A stretch of DNA of 64,000 bases from Streptomyces hayashii (GTDB taxonomy: Bacteria > Actinomycetota > Actinomycetes > Streptomycetales > Streptomycetaceae): contig NZ_JAHHIU010000081.1 of the NCBI RefSeq assembly GCF_024539815.1, positions 78,874-142,873 of the forward strand, given 5' to 3'. Below, piece after piece: positions 37,047 to 44,928 of this stretch. The translations under genes and the position numbers were made by a program. The notes under the pieces were generated by a model, which saw only the letters and a list, made by a program, of their open reading frames with translations, was not told where the DNA came from and made no database searches. The first letter of the stretch is position 1. Every line of letters begins with the position of its first letter.

Positions 37047-37084
37047 CGTCCCGGGCAGCGCTGCGCGGACGGCTGCCCGGGACG
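37047..37084. terminator. Hairpin between convergent PH-domain and GH30 genes
   Basis: CGTCCCGGGCAGC at 37047-37059 pairs perfectly with 37072-37084 (13 bp, 12-base loop). It lies between two convergent genes and is a plausible bidirectional terminator. Confidence 0.6.
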
Positions 37085-37129
37085 GGCGTCGGCGGACCTG
37101 GCCGGCGGTCCGGTTCGCAGGTGTCCGGG

Positions 37130-38464
37130 TCAGGCGGTCACGAGCGTCGTCACGCTTCGCGCGGGGAGCGTGACGGTGAAGGCGTTGTTCGACACGCGGG
37201 CGGTGCCCTGGGAGGCGACGTTCCTGCTCGCGTCGGTCACCCACGACGAGACGCTGGACGCGCCGCCGTTCGCCAGGGTGAACTGCTGACTCACCGCGGA
37301 GGCCCCCTTGTTGACGACGACCACGACCGTGGAGCTGCCGTTGCGGTACGCCGAGACGTAGACGTCCGACGCCGGCTTCGCCGTCGCCTCGACCCGCACG
37401 GATCCGGGCCGCACGAACCTGGCGAAGTGCGCCATGCAGGCGCCGCGCTTGCTGATCCTGCCGTCCTCGCGCATGGGACCGTAGCTTCGCCGGATGTACC
37501 ACCAGACATAGGCCTGGAACTCGGCGTCCACCATGGCGCGATGGATGTGCTCCCCCACGTCCAGCGCCTGCGGCCACAGGTCCGCCGAATCCGTGCTGTT
37601 GGGGTAGTAGACCTCGGTCATCCAGAGCTCTTTGCCCGCGCCCTTCTGTTTGAAGAGGGGGTAGGGGAAGTTCGCGAACGGCGTGCCGTAGAGATGGGCC
37701 CCGATGACGTCCACGTTGGCGAGGGCCACCGGGTCGTTGAGGATCGGGTCCGACATGTTCTTCAGGTACTGGAAGGACTCCGGTGCGATGACCCTGGTGC
37801 CGATCGAGCCGGCGTTCTCCCGCAGGAACCGGACCATTTCGGCGGGGGTCCACCACGTCCAGTCATGTGCGTAATCGGGCTCGTTCTGCACCGAGATGCC
37901 GTACAGATTCACCCCGTTGTTCCGCAGGAACGTGTTGAAGTCGTTGAGATGCTGGGCGTACGCGCCGTACATGTCGTACCGGAGACGTCGCGCGTTGGTC
38001 TGGCTGCCGCGGACGAAGGTCTCCACCATGGAGGAAGGCGGATTCCAGGGCGACGCGAAGACCGTCGCGCCGAGTTCGGTCGCACGCTTCGCCGTCGCCA
38101 CGTCCCGGCTCCAGGCCGACCGGTCCTCGGGGACGGGGATCCTCAGCACGGAGAGTCCCAGTCGACCGTCGCCGGCGCCGAACGCCGTGTCCCGCTGGGC
38201 GGTTGTGAGGTCGCCGATCCAGGCGGAGTGGCTCATGCCTCCGAAACCCCGGATCGTCTGCCGCCGCGCCGACGCGTCGACGACCACCGTGGCGGCGGCC
38301 GTCGCGGCATCGGCCGCGGCGGTCGTCCGGGCCACGGCGTTCGAGGCCCCGGCGACGGACGTGGCGGCCGTGAGGATCGGCAGGGTTCCCATCGTCGCCA
38401 GGACGGTCCTGCGGTTCGGCGATCGCCGCCCCTCGCTCACGGGCTCGTTCCGACTCTGCGTCAT
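37130..38464 (-). CDS. Tat-exported GH30 glucuronoxylanase
   Basis: This 444-residue GH30 (subfamily 8, XynC-like) endoxylanase cleaves xylan next to methylglucuronic-acid branches. The N-terminus has a twin-arginine signal (NRRTVLATMG, then a hydrophobic stretch to VAGASNAVA). The mature enzyme begins with IRGFGGMSHSAWIGDL. Glu195 in SVQNEPDY is the acid/base and Glu284 in LWMTEVYY the nucleophile. WWYIRRSYGP at about 321-330 carries the arginines that recognise glucuronate in this subfamily. The C-terminal beta domain completes the fold. AGGAGGAGG precedes the ATG, and a perfect CebR box lies 52-67 bases upstream, so cello-oligosaccharide control is expected. Confidence 0.92.
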   Translation of the reverse strand: MTQSRNEPVSEGRRSPNRRTVLATMGTLPILTAATSVAGASNAVARTTAAADAATAAATVVVDASARRQTIRGFGGMSHSAWIGDLTTAQRDTAFGAGDGRLGLSVLRIPVPEDRSAWSRDVATAKRATELGATVFASPWNPPSSMVETFVRGSQTNARRLRYDMYGAYAQHLNDFNTFLRNNGVNLYGISVQNEPDYAHDWTWWTPAEMVRFLRENAGSIGTRVIAPESFQYLKNMSDPILNDPVALANVDVIGAHLYGTPFANFPYPLFKQKGAGKELWMTEVYYPNSTDSADLWPQALDVGEHIHRAMVDAEFQAYVWWYIRRSYGPMREDGRISKRGACMAHFARFVRPGSVRVEATAKPASDVYVSAYRNGSSTVVVVVNKGASAVSQQFTLANGGASSVSSWVTDASRNVASQGTARVSNNAFTVTLPARSVTTLVTA

Positions 38465-38515
38465 GCCCCCTCCTCCTCTTGGCTGCTGATTCCGGTACGG
38501 ACTCTCTCAACCTTC

Positions 38516-38531
38516 ATGGGAGCGCTCCCAT
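38516..38531. promoter_or_regulatory. CebR-type operator of the GH30 xylanase
   Basis: ATGGGAGCGCTCCCAT is a perfect 16-bp palindrome containing the 14-bp CebR consensus TGGGAGCGCTCCCA. It is 52 bases upstream of the GH30 start. CebR is the LacI-family cello-oligosaccharide repressor of Streptomyces; its gene is not in the window. Confidence 0.85.
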
Positions 38532-38886
38532 TCACAGTGTTGACTATGCGCATGCCGGTTTTCTGCGGGAGGTGCTGCCGATGTCGCGTACGCACGGCCC
38601 GGCTCGGCGGTTCGGTAGAACGCCACGGCCGTTCGACATCATGAACAGTGTCCAAGACTGCGGATATCACGAAAGTTAACGACCACCCCTGACAGCGTCA
38701 AGCCTCCCGACGAGGGTCGGAGAGTGGCCGCCGTCGCCGCCGCCCTCGACCGGGCCGGCCCGCCCTTCGATCGGGCGGCTCGGCGTGTCGACCACGGACC
38801 TGCCCTCCGGAGGCGCCGCGCCCGTCTGTTCGGCAGGCCTCCCACGCGGCCCGGCGGAGCTCGGCCCCCTGCCCGAGCGCAGCAGT

Positions 38887-39651
38887 TCAGGCGCCGCGCA
38901 GGGCCGTCTCCAGGCGGCTGCCCCAGCGCAGGGCGGCTGCCACGCACTCCTGCGTCCGGGGTTGCAGACGGCGACGCGGCCCGACGACCTGGACCGCGGC
39001 CACGACCTCGTCGGTGAAGTCGCGGACCGGCACGGCGACGGAGTAGAGGCCGGGTTCCGCCTCCTGGTCGACGATCGAGTAGCCGCGCCGACGGGTCCCC
39101 TCCAGGCGACGCAGGAAGTCGTCCAGGCCGGTCGGCGTGTCAGGGCCGTGGCGCACGAACTCGGTGCGGGCGAAGACGGCGGCCACCTCGTCGTCGTCGG
39201 CGTCGCTGAGCAGGGCCTGGCCGCAGTCGCTGCAGTAGGCCGGGTAGGGGCGGCCGATCCACGAGCCGAGCTGCCGGCTCCCCGGGGGCACGCGTTCGGC
39301 GATCGTCACGGTGGTGTCGCCGACCAGGACCCCGAGGTAACAGCTCTCGCCGGTCTCGGCCGCCATGCCCTCCAGGGCGGTGAGCCCTTCCGTGCGCAGC
39401 CGGTGCGCGGTGAGATCGCGCGCCGCCGTGTAGAGCCGCCAGTGCGGGGCGACGCCGCCCGAGACGTCGTCCCGGGCGACGAATTCCTCAGCCGTCATGG
39501 CGGCGAGCATGCGAGAGAGCTGGCTGCGGTCGCGGCCGAGCCTGCGGGCGAGTTCCGAAACGGACGCGGCGACGGCTCGGGGTCCGCCGTCGGCAGGACG
39601 ATGGGCGAGCGCCGACAGCGCGTCCAGGCCCTTCGCCACGCTTGAGTCCAC
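38887..39651 (-). CDS. IclR-family transcriptional regulator
   Basis: This 254-residue IclR regulator has an N-terminal winged helix (VAKGLDALSALAHRPADGGP, SVSELARRLGRDRSQLSRML) and a C-terminal ligand domain with ESCYLGVLVGDTTVTIAERV, GRPYPAYCSDCGQALLSDAD and RRGYSIVDQEAEPGLYSVAV. The GTG start has GGAGG six bases upstream. It is divergent from the CutA-like/cyclase pair. The dyad at 39824-39840 in the shared region is its probable operator. Confidence 0.92.
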   Translation of the reverse strand: MDSSVAKGLDALSALAHRPADGGPRAVAASVSELARRLGRDRSQLSRMLAAMTAEEFVARDDVSGGVAPHWRLYTAARDLTAHRLRTEGLTALEGMAAETGESCYLGVLVGDTTVTIAERVPPGSRQLGSWIGRPYPAYCSDCGQALLSDADDDEVAAVFARTEFVRHGPDTPTGLDDFLRRLEGTRRRGYSIVDQEAEPGLYSVAVPVRDFTDEVVAAVQVVGPRRRLQPRTQECVAAALRWGSRLETALRGA

Positions 39652-39823
39652 GTGTTCCTCCGCCGTGCCGTGGGGCCGTCCGCCAGGGCCGCGTCCCCAT
39701 GACCGTCAGTCCGCGCCATCAGTTCGCGCCATGAGTCCGCGCCGTCGGCCCGCATCGTACCTCCGTCGCTCCGCTTCTCCTTGACCTCCGCCTGGACCCT
39801 GGTGTGCACTATCTACATCTTGC

Positions 39824-39840
39824 CGTGCATTTAATGCACG
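39824..39840. promoter_or_regulatory. Candidate IclR operator in divergent region
   Basis: CGTGCAT-TTA-ATGCACG has perfect 7-bp arms, and a further GTGCA half-site lies at about 39804. It lies 53 bases upstream of the gene at 39893 and about 170 bases from the IclR start. IclR proteins bind short dyads of this size. Confidence 0.55.
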
Positions 39841-39892
39841 CATAGCATCCTTGCATCATCAGCCGCCGCCGACTGCCGAGGGATGACTGCGT

Positions 39893-40366
39893 ATGGCCAC
39901 GACGACGATCACGCCGGAAACCGCCCGAGAGGACCGTGCGCGCGCCCACGCGTCCGTCCGGCGCCGGACGGTCCGGACGATCAAGGTGTACTGGCCGGTC
40001 GCCGAGGCGACCCTGGCCGCCTGCGCGCAGGGCGACCTCGACGCGCTGCGCGCCGACGAGTCCTTCGCCTCGCTGCTGCGCGTCCTGGAGGCATCGCCCG
40101 AGCTGGGGGACTTCGGCGTCTACGACGACGTGTTCGAGGTGGCGCTGGGGGCGGAGGGATTCACCGTCCGGCCCGGCGCACGGCCCTCCCTGGGCTCGGT
40201 CGGCGGGCGGGTCCTCTCCTCGACGCTCGCCGTCACGACGTACGTCGACGCCGCGGCGGACGACGACACCCTCGCGCAGGTCCTCGCCCGCCTCGCCGAC
40301 GTCCACCCCTGGGAGATACCGGTGATCGAGCTCTCCGCCCCGCTGGACCTCGTCTCCCGGGCCTGA
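39893..40366 (+). CDS. Small CutA/NIF3-like hypothetical protein
   Basis: This 157-residue protein has a C-terminal ferredoxin-like region (TLAVTTYVDAAADDDTLAQV, then VHPWEIPVIEL) that resembles the HPYE.P ending of CutA and NIF3-type domains, which suggests a trimeric small-molecule or metal-binding fold. The N-terminal half (RTVRTIKVYWPVAEATLAAC) was not recognised. GAGGGA is nine bases upstream of the ATG. The cyclase-family hydrolase follows 150 bases later in the same direction, and both lie downstream of the IclR-type dyad. Confidence 0.68.
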   Translation: MATTTITPETAREDRARAHASVRRRTVRTIKVYWPVAEATLAACAQGDLDALRADESFASLLRVLEASPELGDFGVYDDVFEVALGAEGFTVRPGARPSLGSVGGRVLSSTLAVTTYVDAAADDDTLAQVLARLADVHPWEIPVIELSAPLDLVSRA

Positions 40367-40517
40367 ACCGCGGGCCCGCCGGCCGTGGCCTCACCCCGCA
40401 GCCGCACCGATACCCGCCCATCCCCGCCCATCGCCCCCGTCAACGCCCGGCGCGCGTCGCGGAGCAGAACGCGGAGCGCAACGCCGAGCACGACGACGAG
40501 AAAGAGGACGAGCGCGC

Positions 40518-41309
40518 ATGACTTCGCACACCGGCTTCACGGACCCGACCGCCGTCACCGCCGAACCGCCCTTGTGGGCCCTGCACCGGGAACTGATCGG
40601 GCAGACCGTCCGCACCGATCTCACGCACGCCTTCCACCCCGGCCAGCCGCACTTCCCCGCCTTCCCCGACGAACAGCGCGAGACGCCCTTCGACATGTCC
40701 CGCGGCGACGGCTTCAACGTGCACCTGTACACGCTCGTCGGACAGTGGGGCACGCACGTCGATCCGCCCGTCCACTTCGTCGCCGGCGCCCGCACTCTGG
40801 ACGAGATACCCGTCGACGAGATGATCCTTCCGCTCGTCGTCCTCGACATCACCGAGCGCGTCGCCTCGGATCCGGACGCGGTGCCGACCCTGAACGATGT
40901 CGGGGCCTGGGAGGCGCGCCACGGCAGGATCCCGCGCGGGGCGTTCGTCGCGCTGCGCACCGGTTGGGGCCGCCGCTGGCCGGACCCGGCCGCCATGGCC
41001 AACAAGGACGAGGCGGGCGTGAGCCACTGTCCGGGCTGGTCCGCGGAGGTCCTGCGCCACCTCTTCGAGGAGGCCGGCGTCACCGCGATCGGGCACGAGC
41101 AGACCGACACCGACCCCGGACTGGCCACCTCGGCGGGCGACTTCGGTCTGGAGGACTACGTCCTGCGGCGGGACCGCTGGCAGATCGAGCTCATGGCCAA
41201 CCTCGACAAGGTCCCGGAGGCGGGTGCGCTGATCGTCGCCACCTGGCCCAAGCCGCAGGGCGGTTCGGGCTTCCCCGCCCGTGTCTTCGCCCTGCACCAC
41301 GCGGGCTGA
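40518..41309 (+). CDS. Cyclase/kynurenine formamidase-like metal hydrolase
   Basis: This 263-residue member of the cyclase family contains the metal-binding signature GTHVDPPVHF (HxGTHxDxPxH-type; the first His position reads Gln in LVGQWGTHVD). It also has PLVVLDITERV, RGAFVALRTGWGRRW and the C-terminal His-Glu region AIGHEQTDTDPGLA. Relatives hydrolyse N-formylkynurenine, isatin or cyclic amides with Mn or Zn. The substrate here is unknown. The flanking IclR regulators point to catabolism of a carboxylic or aromatic compound. Confidence 0.85.
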   Translation: MTSHTGFTDPTAVTAEPPLWALHRELIGQTVRTDLTHAFHPGQPHFPAFPDEQRETPFDMSRGDGFNVHLYTLVGQWGTHVDPPVHFVAGARTLDEIPVDEMILPLVVLDITERVASDPDAVPTLNDVGAWEARHGRIPRGAFVALRTGWGRRWPDPAAMANKDEAGVSHCPGWSAEVLRHLFEEAGVTAIGHEQTDTDPGLATSAGDFGLEDYVLRRDRWQIELMANLDKVPEAGALIVATWPKPQGGSGFPARVFALHHAG

Positions 41310-41437
41310 GCGAAACCCGCGAACCGGCAGGGCGAACCGGGCCGTCCCGTACGACGGTTCCGCAACCGAGCCCGATCGGCGGTGCGGGCCCGGACTGCGC
41401 GTCCCCGCCGCCCCGGGCCGCTGATCACCGGCTCGCC

Positions 41438-41443
41438 TATAGT
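41438..41443 (+). promoter_or_regulatory. -10 element of a leaderless iclR transcript
   Basis: TATAGT ends six bases before the GTG at 41450, so transcription should start at or next to the start codon. There is no ribosome-binding site before the GTG, which fits a leaderless mRNA, common in Streptomyces. Confidence 0.55.
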
Positions 41444-41449
41444 GCGGAC

Positions 41450-42259
41450 GTGACCACGAACGGCCCCTCCCCCGTACGGACGAGCCTCGGAACGGCGTCC
41501 TCTTTGCGTATGGCCCTGCGCGTGGTGAACGCCGTGCTGGACCGCGAGGCGTCCGGCCGCACCGGCTACAACGTCAGCAGGGTCGCGGACGAGGTCGGCA
41601 TCGAGCGCAGCAAGGCGTCGCGCACGACCCAGGACCTGTGCGACAAGGGGTTCCTCGAACGCGGCGACGACTCGACGCTGCGCGCCGGCAGCGCCTTCTT
41701 CGCCACGGCCGCCTCGTTGCACCCCGGCCTGCTCCGTCGCAGCCGACCCCTTCTGCGCCGCATGGCCGTCGCGCACGGCGCCGGCGCACGGCTCTCCGTA
41801 CGCGACGGCGTCCAGGTCCGGCTGCTGCGCGCCGAGTCCGCCGCGGGCTTCGCCCAGGAGTGGCTGGGCCGGGCGAGTCTCGTCACCCCGTGCTGGTGCA
41901 CGGGCGCCGGACGCGCGCTCCTCCTCGACCACACCGTCGAGGAGATCACCGTCCTGCTCGACGACTACGAGCTGATCGGCGTGGGCGGCCCCAACGCCGC
42001 TCACAGCGTCGAGGAACTCGCCGCCGCCAACGACCGCGACCGCCGGCGCGCAGTCGTCGCCGCGCACGGGGAGTTCGAACACGGCGTCACCGAGTACGCG
42101 GTACCCGTACGCGAGGGCGGCGACGGACGCATCCGGGCCGCGCTCTCGGTCGTCGGCCGAGAGCGGGACCTGCTGCCCCACGAGGAGGCGATCCGCGCCG
42201 ACCTCACGGCGGCCGCCACAGCGCTGACAGAAGCGTTCACCGACGATGCACCTCCGTGA
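41450..42259 (+). CDS. Second IclR-family regulator
   Basis: This 269-residue IclR-type regulator has an N-terminal helix-turn-helix (MALRVVNAVLDREASGRTGY, NVSRVADEVGIERSKASRTT) and a C-terminal effector domain (ARLSVRDGVQVRLLRAESAA, GAGRALLLDHTVEEITVLLD, GVTEYAVPVREGGDGRIRAA). The GTG at 41450 fits a leaderless transcript from TATAGT at 41438. It is in the same direction as the cyclase-family gene 140 bases upstream but probably has its own promoter. It may respond to that enzyme's substrate or product. Confidence 0.9.
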   Translation: MTTNGPSPVRTSLGTASSLRMALRVVNAVLDREASGRTGYNVSRVADEVGIERSKASRTTQDLCDKGFLERGDDSTLRAGSAFFATAASLHPGLLRRSRPLLRRMAVAHGAGARLSVRDGVQVRLLRAESAAGFAQEWLGRASLVTPCWCTGAGRALLLDHTVEEITVLLDDYELIGVGGPNAAHSVEELAAANDRDRRRAVVAAHGEFEHGVTEYAVPVREGGDGRIRAALSVVGRERDLLPHEEAIRADLTAAATALTEAFTDDAPP

Positions 42260-42310
42260 CGCCGTCCGCTGCCGGAGTCGCGTGACGTTGCGACGCGCAC
42301 CGCACCTGGA

Positions 42311-42741
42311 ATGTCTCCCGGATGTGCGACATCCCGTGGCAAACAGCGCGAAAGCCGGATCGTCGCGCTGCGATCACTGTTCCGGCACGCGGAGAAGGAC
42401 GGCCAGGTCTTCCGCAATCCGACGATCCGCGTCCGTGTCCCCCGGCAGACCGGCGGCGTCCTCCAGGCGCTTGCCCAGGCAGACATCGTCCTGCTGATCA
42501 CGCAGAAGGCCGCCGTCGAACGCGGCCCGGCCGGCAAGCTCTGGACCACCCGGGCCACCCGCCACCTCACCGCCGCCCTCGAACGGTTCGCGTCGACCTG
42601 CAACTTGAAGAAGCGCTCATCCATGGCGCCGACCCGCCCCTTCTCGCACTGGTCTTCGGTATCGACGAGAAGGCCGCCATACGCTACGCGGGCTCAGCAC
42701 GCGCGCTTCCGGGAGAACCCGCCGAGCAGGCATCGCAGTGA
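42311..42741 (+). pseudogene. Frameshifted, truncated integrase-like remnant
   Basis: In one frame there is a site-specific-integrase-like N-terminal piece (RIVALRSLFRHAEKDGQVFR, NPTIRVRV). In the next frame the matching C-terminal piece appears (LEEALIHGADPPLLALVFGI, DEKAAIRYAGSARALPGEPA). The catalytic middle with the Arg-His-Arg box is missing, and the frame change falls near 42590. This is a decayed tyrosine-recombinase-type gene left by a past insertion. It is recognised by pattern only. Confidence 0.65.
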
Positions 42742-42784
42742 AACCCACTCGACCTGCTCAACCGACCGACGAGATCATGGACAG

Positions 42785-43294
42785 ATGTCGTCGACCGAAC
42801 CAGCAGCCCGCGAGCTTCAGGACCGCGCCGTCCTCTGGAGCATGGGCGAGGTCCGCGCAACCGACGTCATCACTGCTGCCTGTGACGCACTCGTCGCCGG
42901 CCTCGACAGTCCTGCCCTGCGGATCTTGGCCGCGTGCACACGCGCGGAGGTGGACTACGACGTCCCCGACCTCCTTCCCCCGGCACTCGATGAACTGGGC
43001 CTCATCTTCCACTCAGCGGGCAGCATTGCCGGACAGGAAGCCGCCGCGCGAGCACTTGCCGCCCGGATGCTGGCCGGCGAACTGACGCCACGCGAGCTGG
43101 CTTTCAGGATCCATCAGCGCTTCGGGCACGAGCTGCCTCTGGCCGAGCGACTCGCCAACCTGGACGACGACTACGACGTCCTTGAATACGGCGACAGAAC
43201 ACAGGCGCAGGTGGACGCCGATGTCACGGCCGAAGCTCTTCGGCTTGCACAGCACCCTCGTGTTCCCACCGAACCCACGGATCTACCGACCTGA
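42785..43294 (+). CDS. Hypothetical protein in the scarred accessory region
   Basis: This 169-residue protein is acidic and largely helical: AARELQDRAVLWSMGEVRAT, DALVAGLDSPALRILAACTR, PDLLPPALDELGLIF, ELAFRIHQRFGHELPLAERL and YDVLEYGDRTQAQVDADVTA. It belongs to a group seen in actinobacteria, but no function was recognised. Its compact acidic character and its place between a broken integrase and a resolvase remnant are compatible with an immunity-type cargo protein, which is a guess. The ATG at 42785 has only a weak ribosome site. Confidence 0.68.
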   Translation: MSSTEPAARELQDRAVLWSMGEVRATDVITAACDALVAGLDSPALRILAACTRAEVDYDVPDLLPPALDELGLIFHSAGSIAGQEAAARALAARMLAGELTPRELAFRIHQRFGHELPLAERLANLDDDYDVLEYGDRTQAQVDADVTAEALRLAQHPRVPTEPTDLPT

Positions 43295-43355
43295 GGCAGA
43301 CCGGTGGACCCGTGGGTTCAGGCTGAGGGAGCTTCGGTTTCCTTGAACCCACGGG
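43271..43355 (+). terminator. Long hairpin with a repeated 10-bp word
   Basis: CCCGTGGGTTCA at 43309-43320 pairs with TGAACCCACGGG at 43344-43355. The inner part (43326-43343) forms a second stem closed by a TTCG loop. The word GAACCCACGG occurs directly at 43271-43280 and 43345-43354 and inverted at 43310-43319, so two mutually exclusive hairpins are possible. It sits at the 3' end of the hypothetical gene and may be a terminator or a recombination scar. Confidence 0.55.
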
Positions 43356-43408
43356 GATCACGGCCCTGGAGTCCTGGCTCAGGCACCGGCCGCAAAGTAG
43401 CCGGTTGA

Positions 43409-43711
43409 TCACGTGTTCACCGCCGTGGCGGCCTGCTCGTCGTGTTCGTGGAGCATGCGCGTGACGGTGGCGGGTGAGGGGTGCCGGCCCTTCTTCGCGC
43501 CGGTGGTGACGACGAGCCGCTCGGCGATGTCGCGGAGGCTGCTCATCTCTTGGCCGCTCAGGCGGCGGGCCACGGACAGCATGGACTCGTCGGTGACGCC
43601 CGCGCCGCCGATGGTTCTGCCGCGCCTGCGGGCGGACTCGTGGTCTTCGCGGGTCGGCGAGGCGGGCGGCCAGGATCCTGACTGGGGCCGGGAATTCCGG
43701 CATCCAGCCAT
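43409..43711 (-). pseudogene. C-terminal remnant of a resolvase-like recombinase
   Basis: This 100-codon reverse frame has a second half resembling the C-terminal helix-turn-helix of serine recombinases (MLSVARRLSGQEMSSLRDIA, GRHPSPATVTRMLHEHDEQ). The catalytic N-terminal domain is absent, and the upstream part shifts frame near 43650. It is taken as a decayed mobile-element gene. Family assignment is tentative. Confidence 0.45.
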
Positions 43712-43750
43712 GCCGACCGGCAGCGACTGTGGGCTGGATCACGCTTGAGG

Positions 43751-43783
43751 TTGACCTTGGGGCAGGGTGGAGGCTCATCGCAT
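43751..43783 (+). promoter_or_regulatory. Possible MerR-controlled promoter of the beta-lactamase cassette
   Basis: TTGACC at 43751-43756 begins an imperfect dyad (CCTTGGGGCAGGG) in the stretch where a MerR-type promoter with a long spacer would lie, about 50-80 bases before the beta-lactamase ATG. The -10 element is poor, so the call is weak. Confidence 0.3.
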
Positions 43784-43830
43784 CGGCACGATGCCGACCA
43801 GGCACAACTGATGTGAAGGAGCCGACCACC

Positions 43831-44928
43831 ATGTCCACCAACCTTTCCGGCCAGGGGCAGGAACGTCCGGAGCTGCTGACGGCGATCGAGGAGTTGGCCG
43901 AGTCCGGCTTCCTCGGGGTCCAGCTCCGGGTGAACGACGAGCAGTGCGAATGGGCCGGCAGCGCCGGTGTGCGCGAGCTGGGCCAGAGCGCCGAGCCGCT
44001 GACGAACGGACACTTCCGCATCGGCAGCAGCACCAAGAACTTCGTCGCCACCTCGGTCCTCATGCTGGTGGCCGAGGGAAAGATCGGCCTGGACGCCCCG
44101 GCCGATGACTACCTGCCCGAGTTCGGTCTCGACCGGCGGATCACGGTGCGGATGCTGCTTCAGCACACCAGCGGGATCTCCAACCACACCGGCGAGCTCT
44201 ACGAGGACGGGACGGTCGTGCCGGGGGTCCCCTGGCAGGGCAAGGACTGGGTGGACAACCGGTTCAAGACCTACCTGCCCGAAGAACTGGTCCGGCTGTC
44301 GTTGTCCAAGCCGGCGCGGTTCGCGCCGGGTACGGGCTGGAGCTACGCCAACACCAACTACGTACTGGCCCGGCTGGTCGTCGAGAAGGTCACCGGCCGT
44401 TCGTTCGCCGAGGAGTTGCAGCGGCTGATCCTGGGGCCGTTGGGGATGACCGGTACCGTGGCGCCGGGCGCCTCGCCGGAGATTCCCGAGCCGTACAACC
44501 ACGGCTACTACCGCTACGAGGACGCCGGGCAGGAGCGGACGGTCGATGTCACCCGGCAGAACCCGTCCTGGGTGGGGGCCGGCGGCGACATGATCTCGAC
44601 CACTCGGGACCTGCACACGTACTTCTCCGCGCTGATGGGCGGCAAGCTCCTGCCGGCCGAGCTGTCGGCCGAGATGCGCACGCCGGAGGCGACGGTCGGC
44701 TACGGCCTGGGGGTGTTCGCGCAGGAGACGGAGGGCGGCACCGTCTTCCACCACAACGGCGCCACCATGGGCTCGGCGGCACTGATGTACAGCACTCCCG
44801 ACGGCAGCAGGACCCTGACCGCCGGGCTGACCTGGGTGGACGACGCCGACCTGTCGATAGCACCGGCCTTCCGGACCGCCCAGCAGCGTTTCGTCGACAC
44901 GGTGTTCTGCGGCAGGCTGGACCGATGA
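43831..44928 (+). CDS. Serine beta-lactamase / D-Ala-D-Ala carboxypeptidase-like protein
   Basis: This 365-residue class C-type serine hydrolase has the three motifs: Ser66-x-x-Lys69 in GSSTKNF, Tyr172-Ala-Asn174 in SYANTNY, and His308-Asn-Gly310 in FHHNGATMG. It has no signal peptide, so it is probably cytoplasmic and may be an esterase or D-aminopeptidase rather than a secreted beta-lactamase. The ATG is preceded by GAAGGA ten bases upstream. The MerR gene overlaps its stop (ATGA), so regulator and enzyme form one cassette, flanked on both sides by mobile-element remnants. Confidence 0.88.
   Translation: MSTNLSGQGQERPELLTAIEELAESGFLGVQLRVNDEQCEWAGSAGVRELGQSAEPLTNGHFRIGSSTKNFVATSVLMLVAEGKIGLDAPADDYLPEFGLDRRITVRMLLQHTSGISNHTGELYEDGTVVPGVPWQGKDWVDNRFKTYLPEELVRLSLSKPARFAPGTGWSYANTNYVLARLVVEKVTGRSFAEELQRLILGPLGMTGTVAPGASPEIPEPYNHGYYRYEDAGQERTVDVTRQNPSWVGAGGDMISTTRDLHTYFSALMGGKLLPAELSAEMRTPEATVGYGLGVFAQETEGGTVFHHNGATMGSAALMYSTPDGSRTLTAGLTWVDDADLSIAPAFRTAQQRFVDTVFCGRLDR

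Noticed and set aside
37013..38644. Forward frame of 543 codons opposite the GH30 gene
   Set aside because: It lacks any domain and is the complement of a gene with full GH30 catalytic motifs and a Tat signal.
42311..43294. Single 327-codon gene joining the integrase-like stretch and the acidic protein
   Set aside because: The first 158 codons are a mixture of a broken integrase and out-of-frame sequence. The conserved protein begins at the ATG at 42785.
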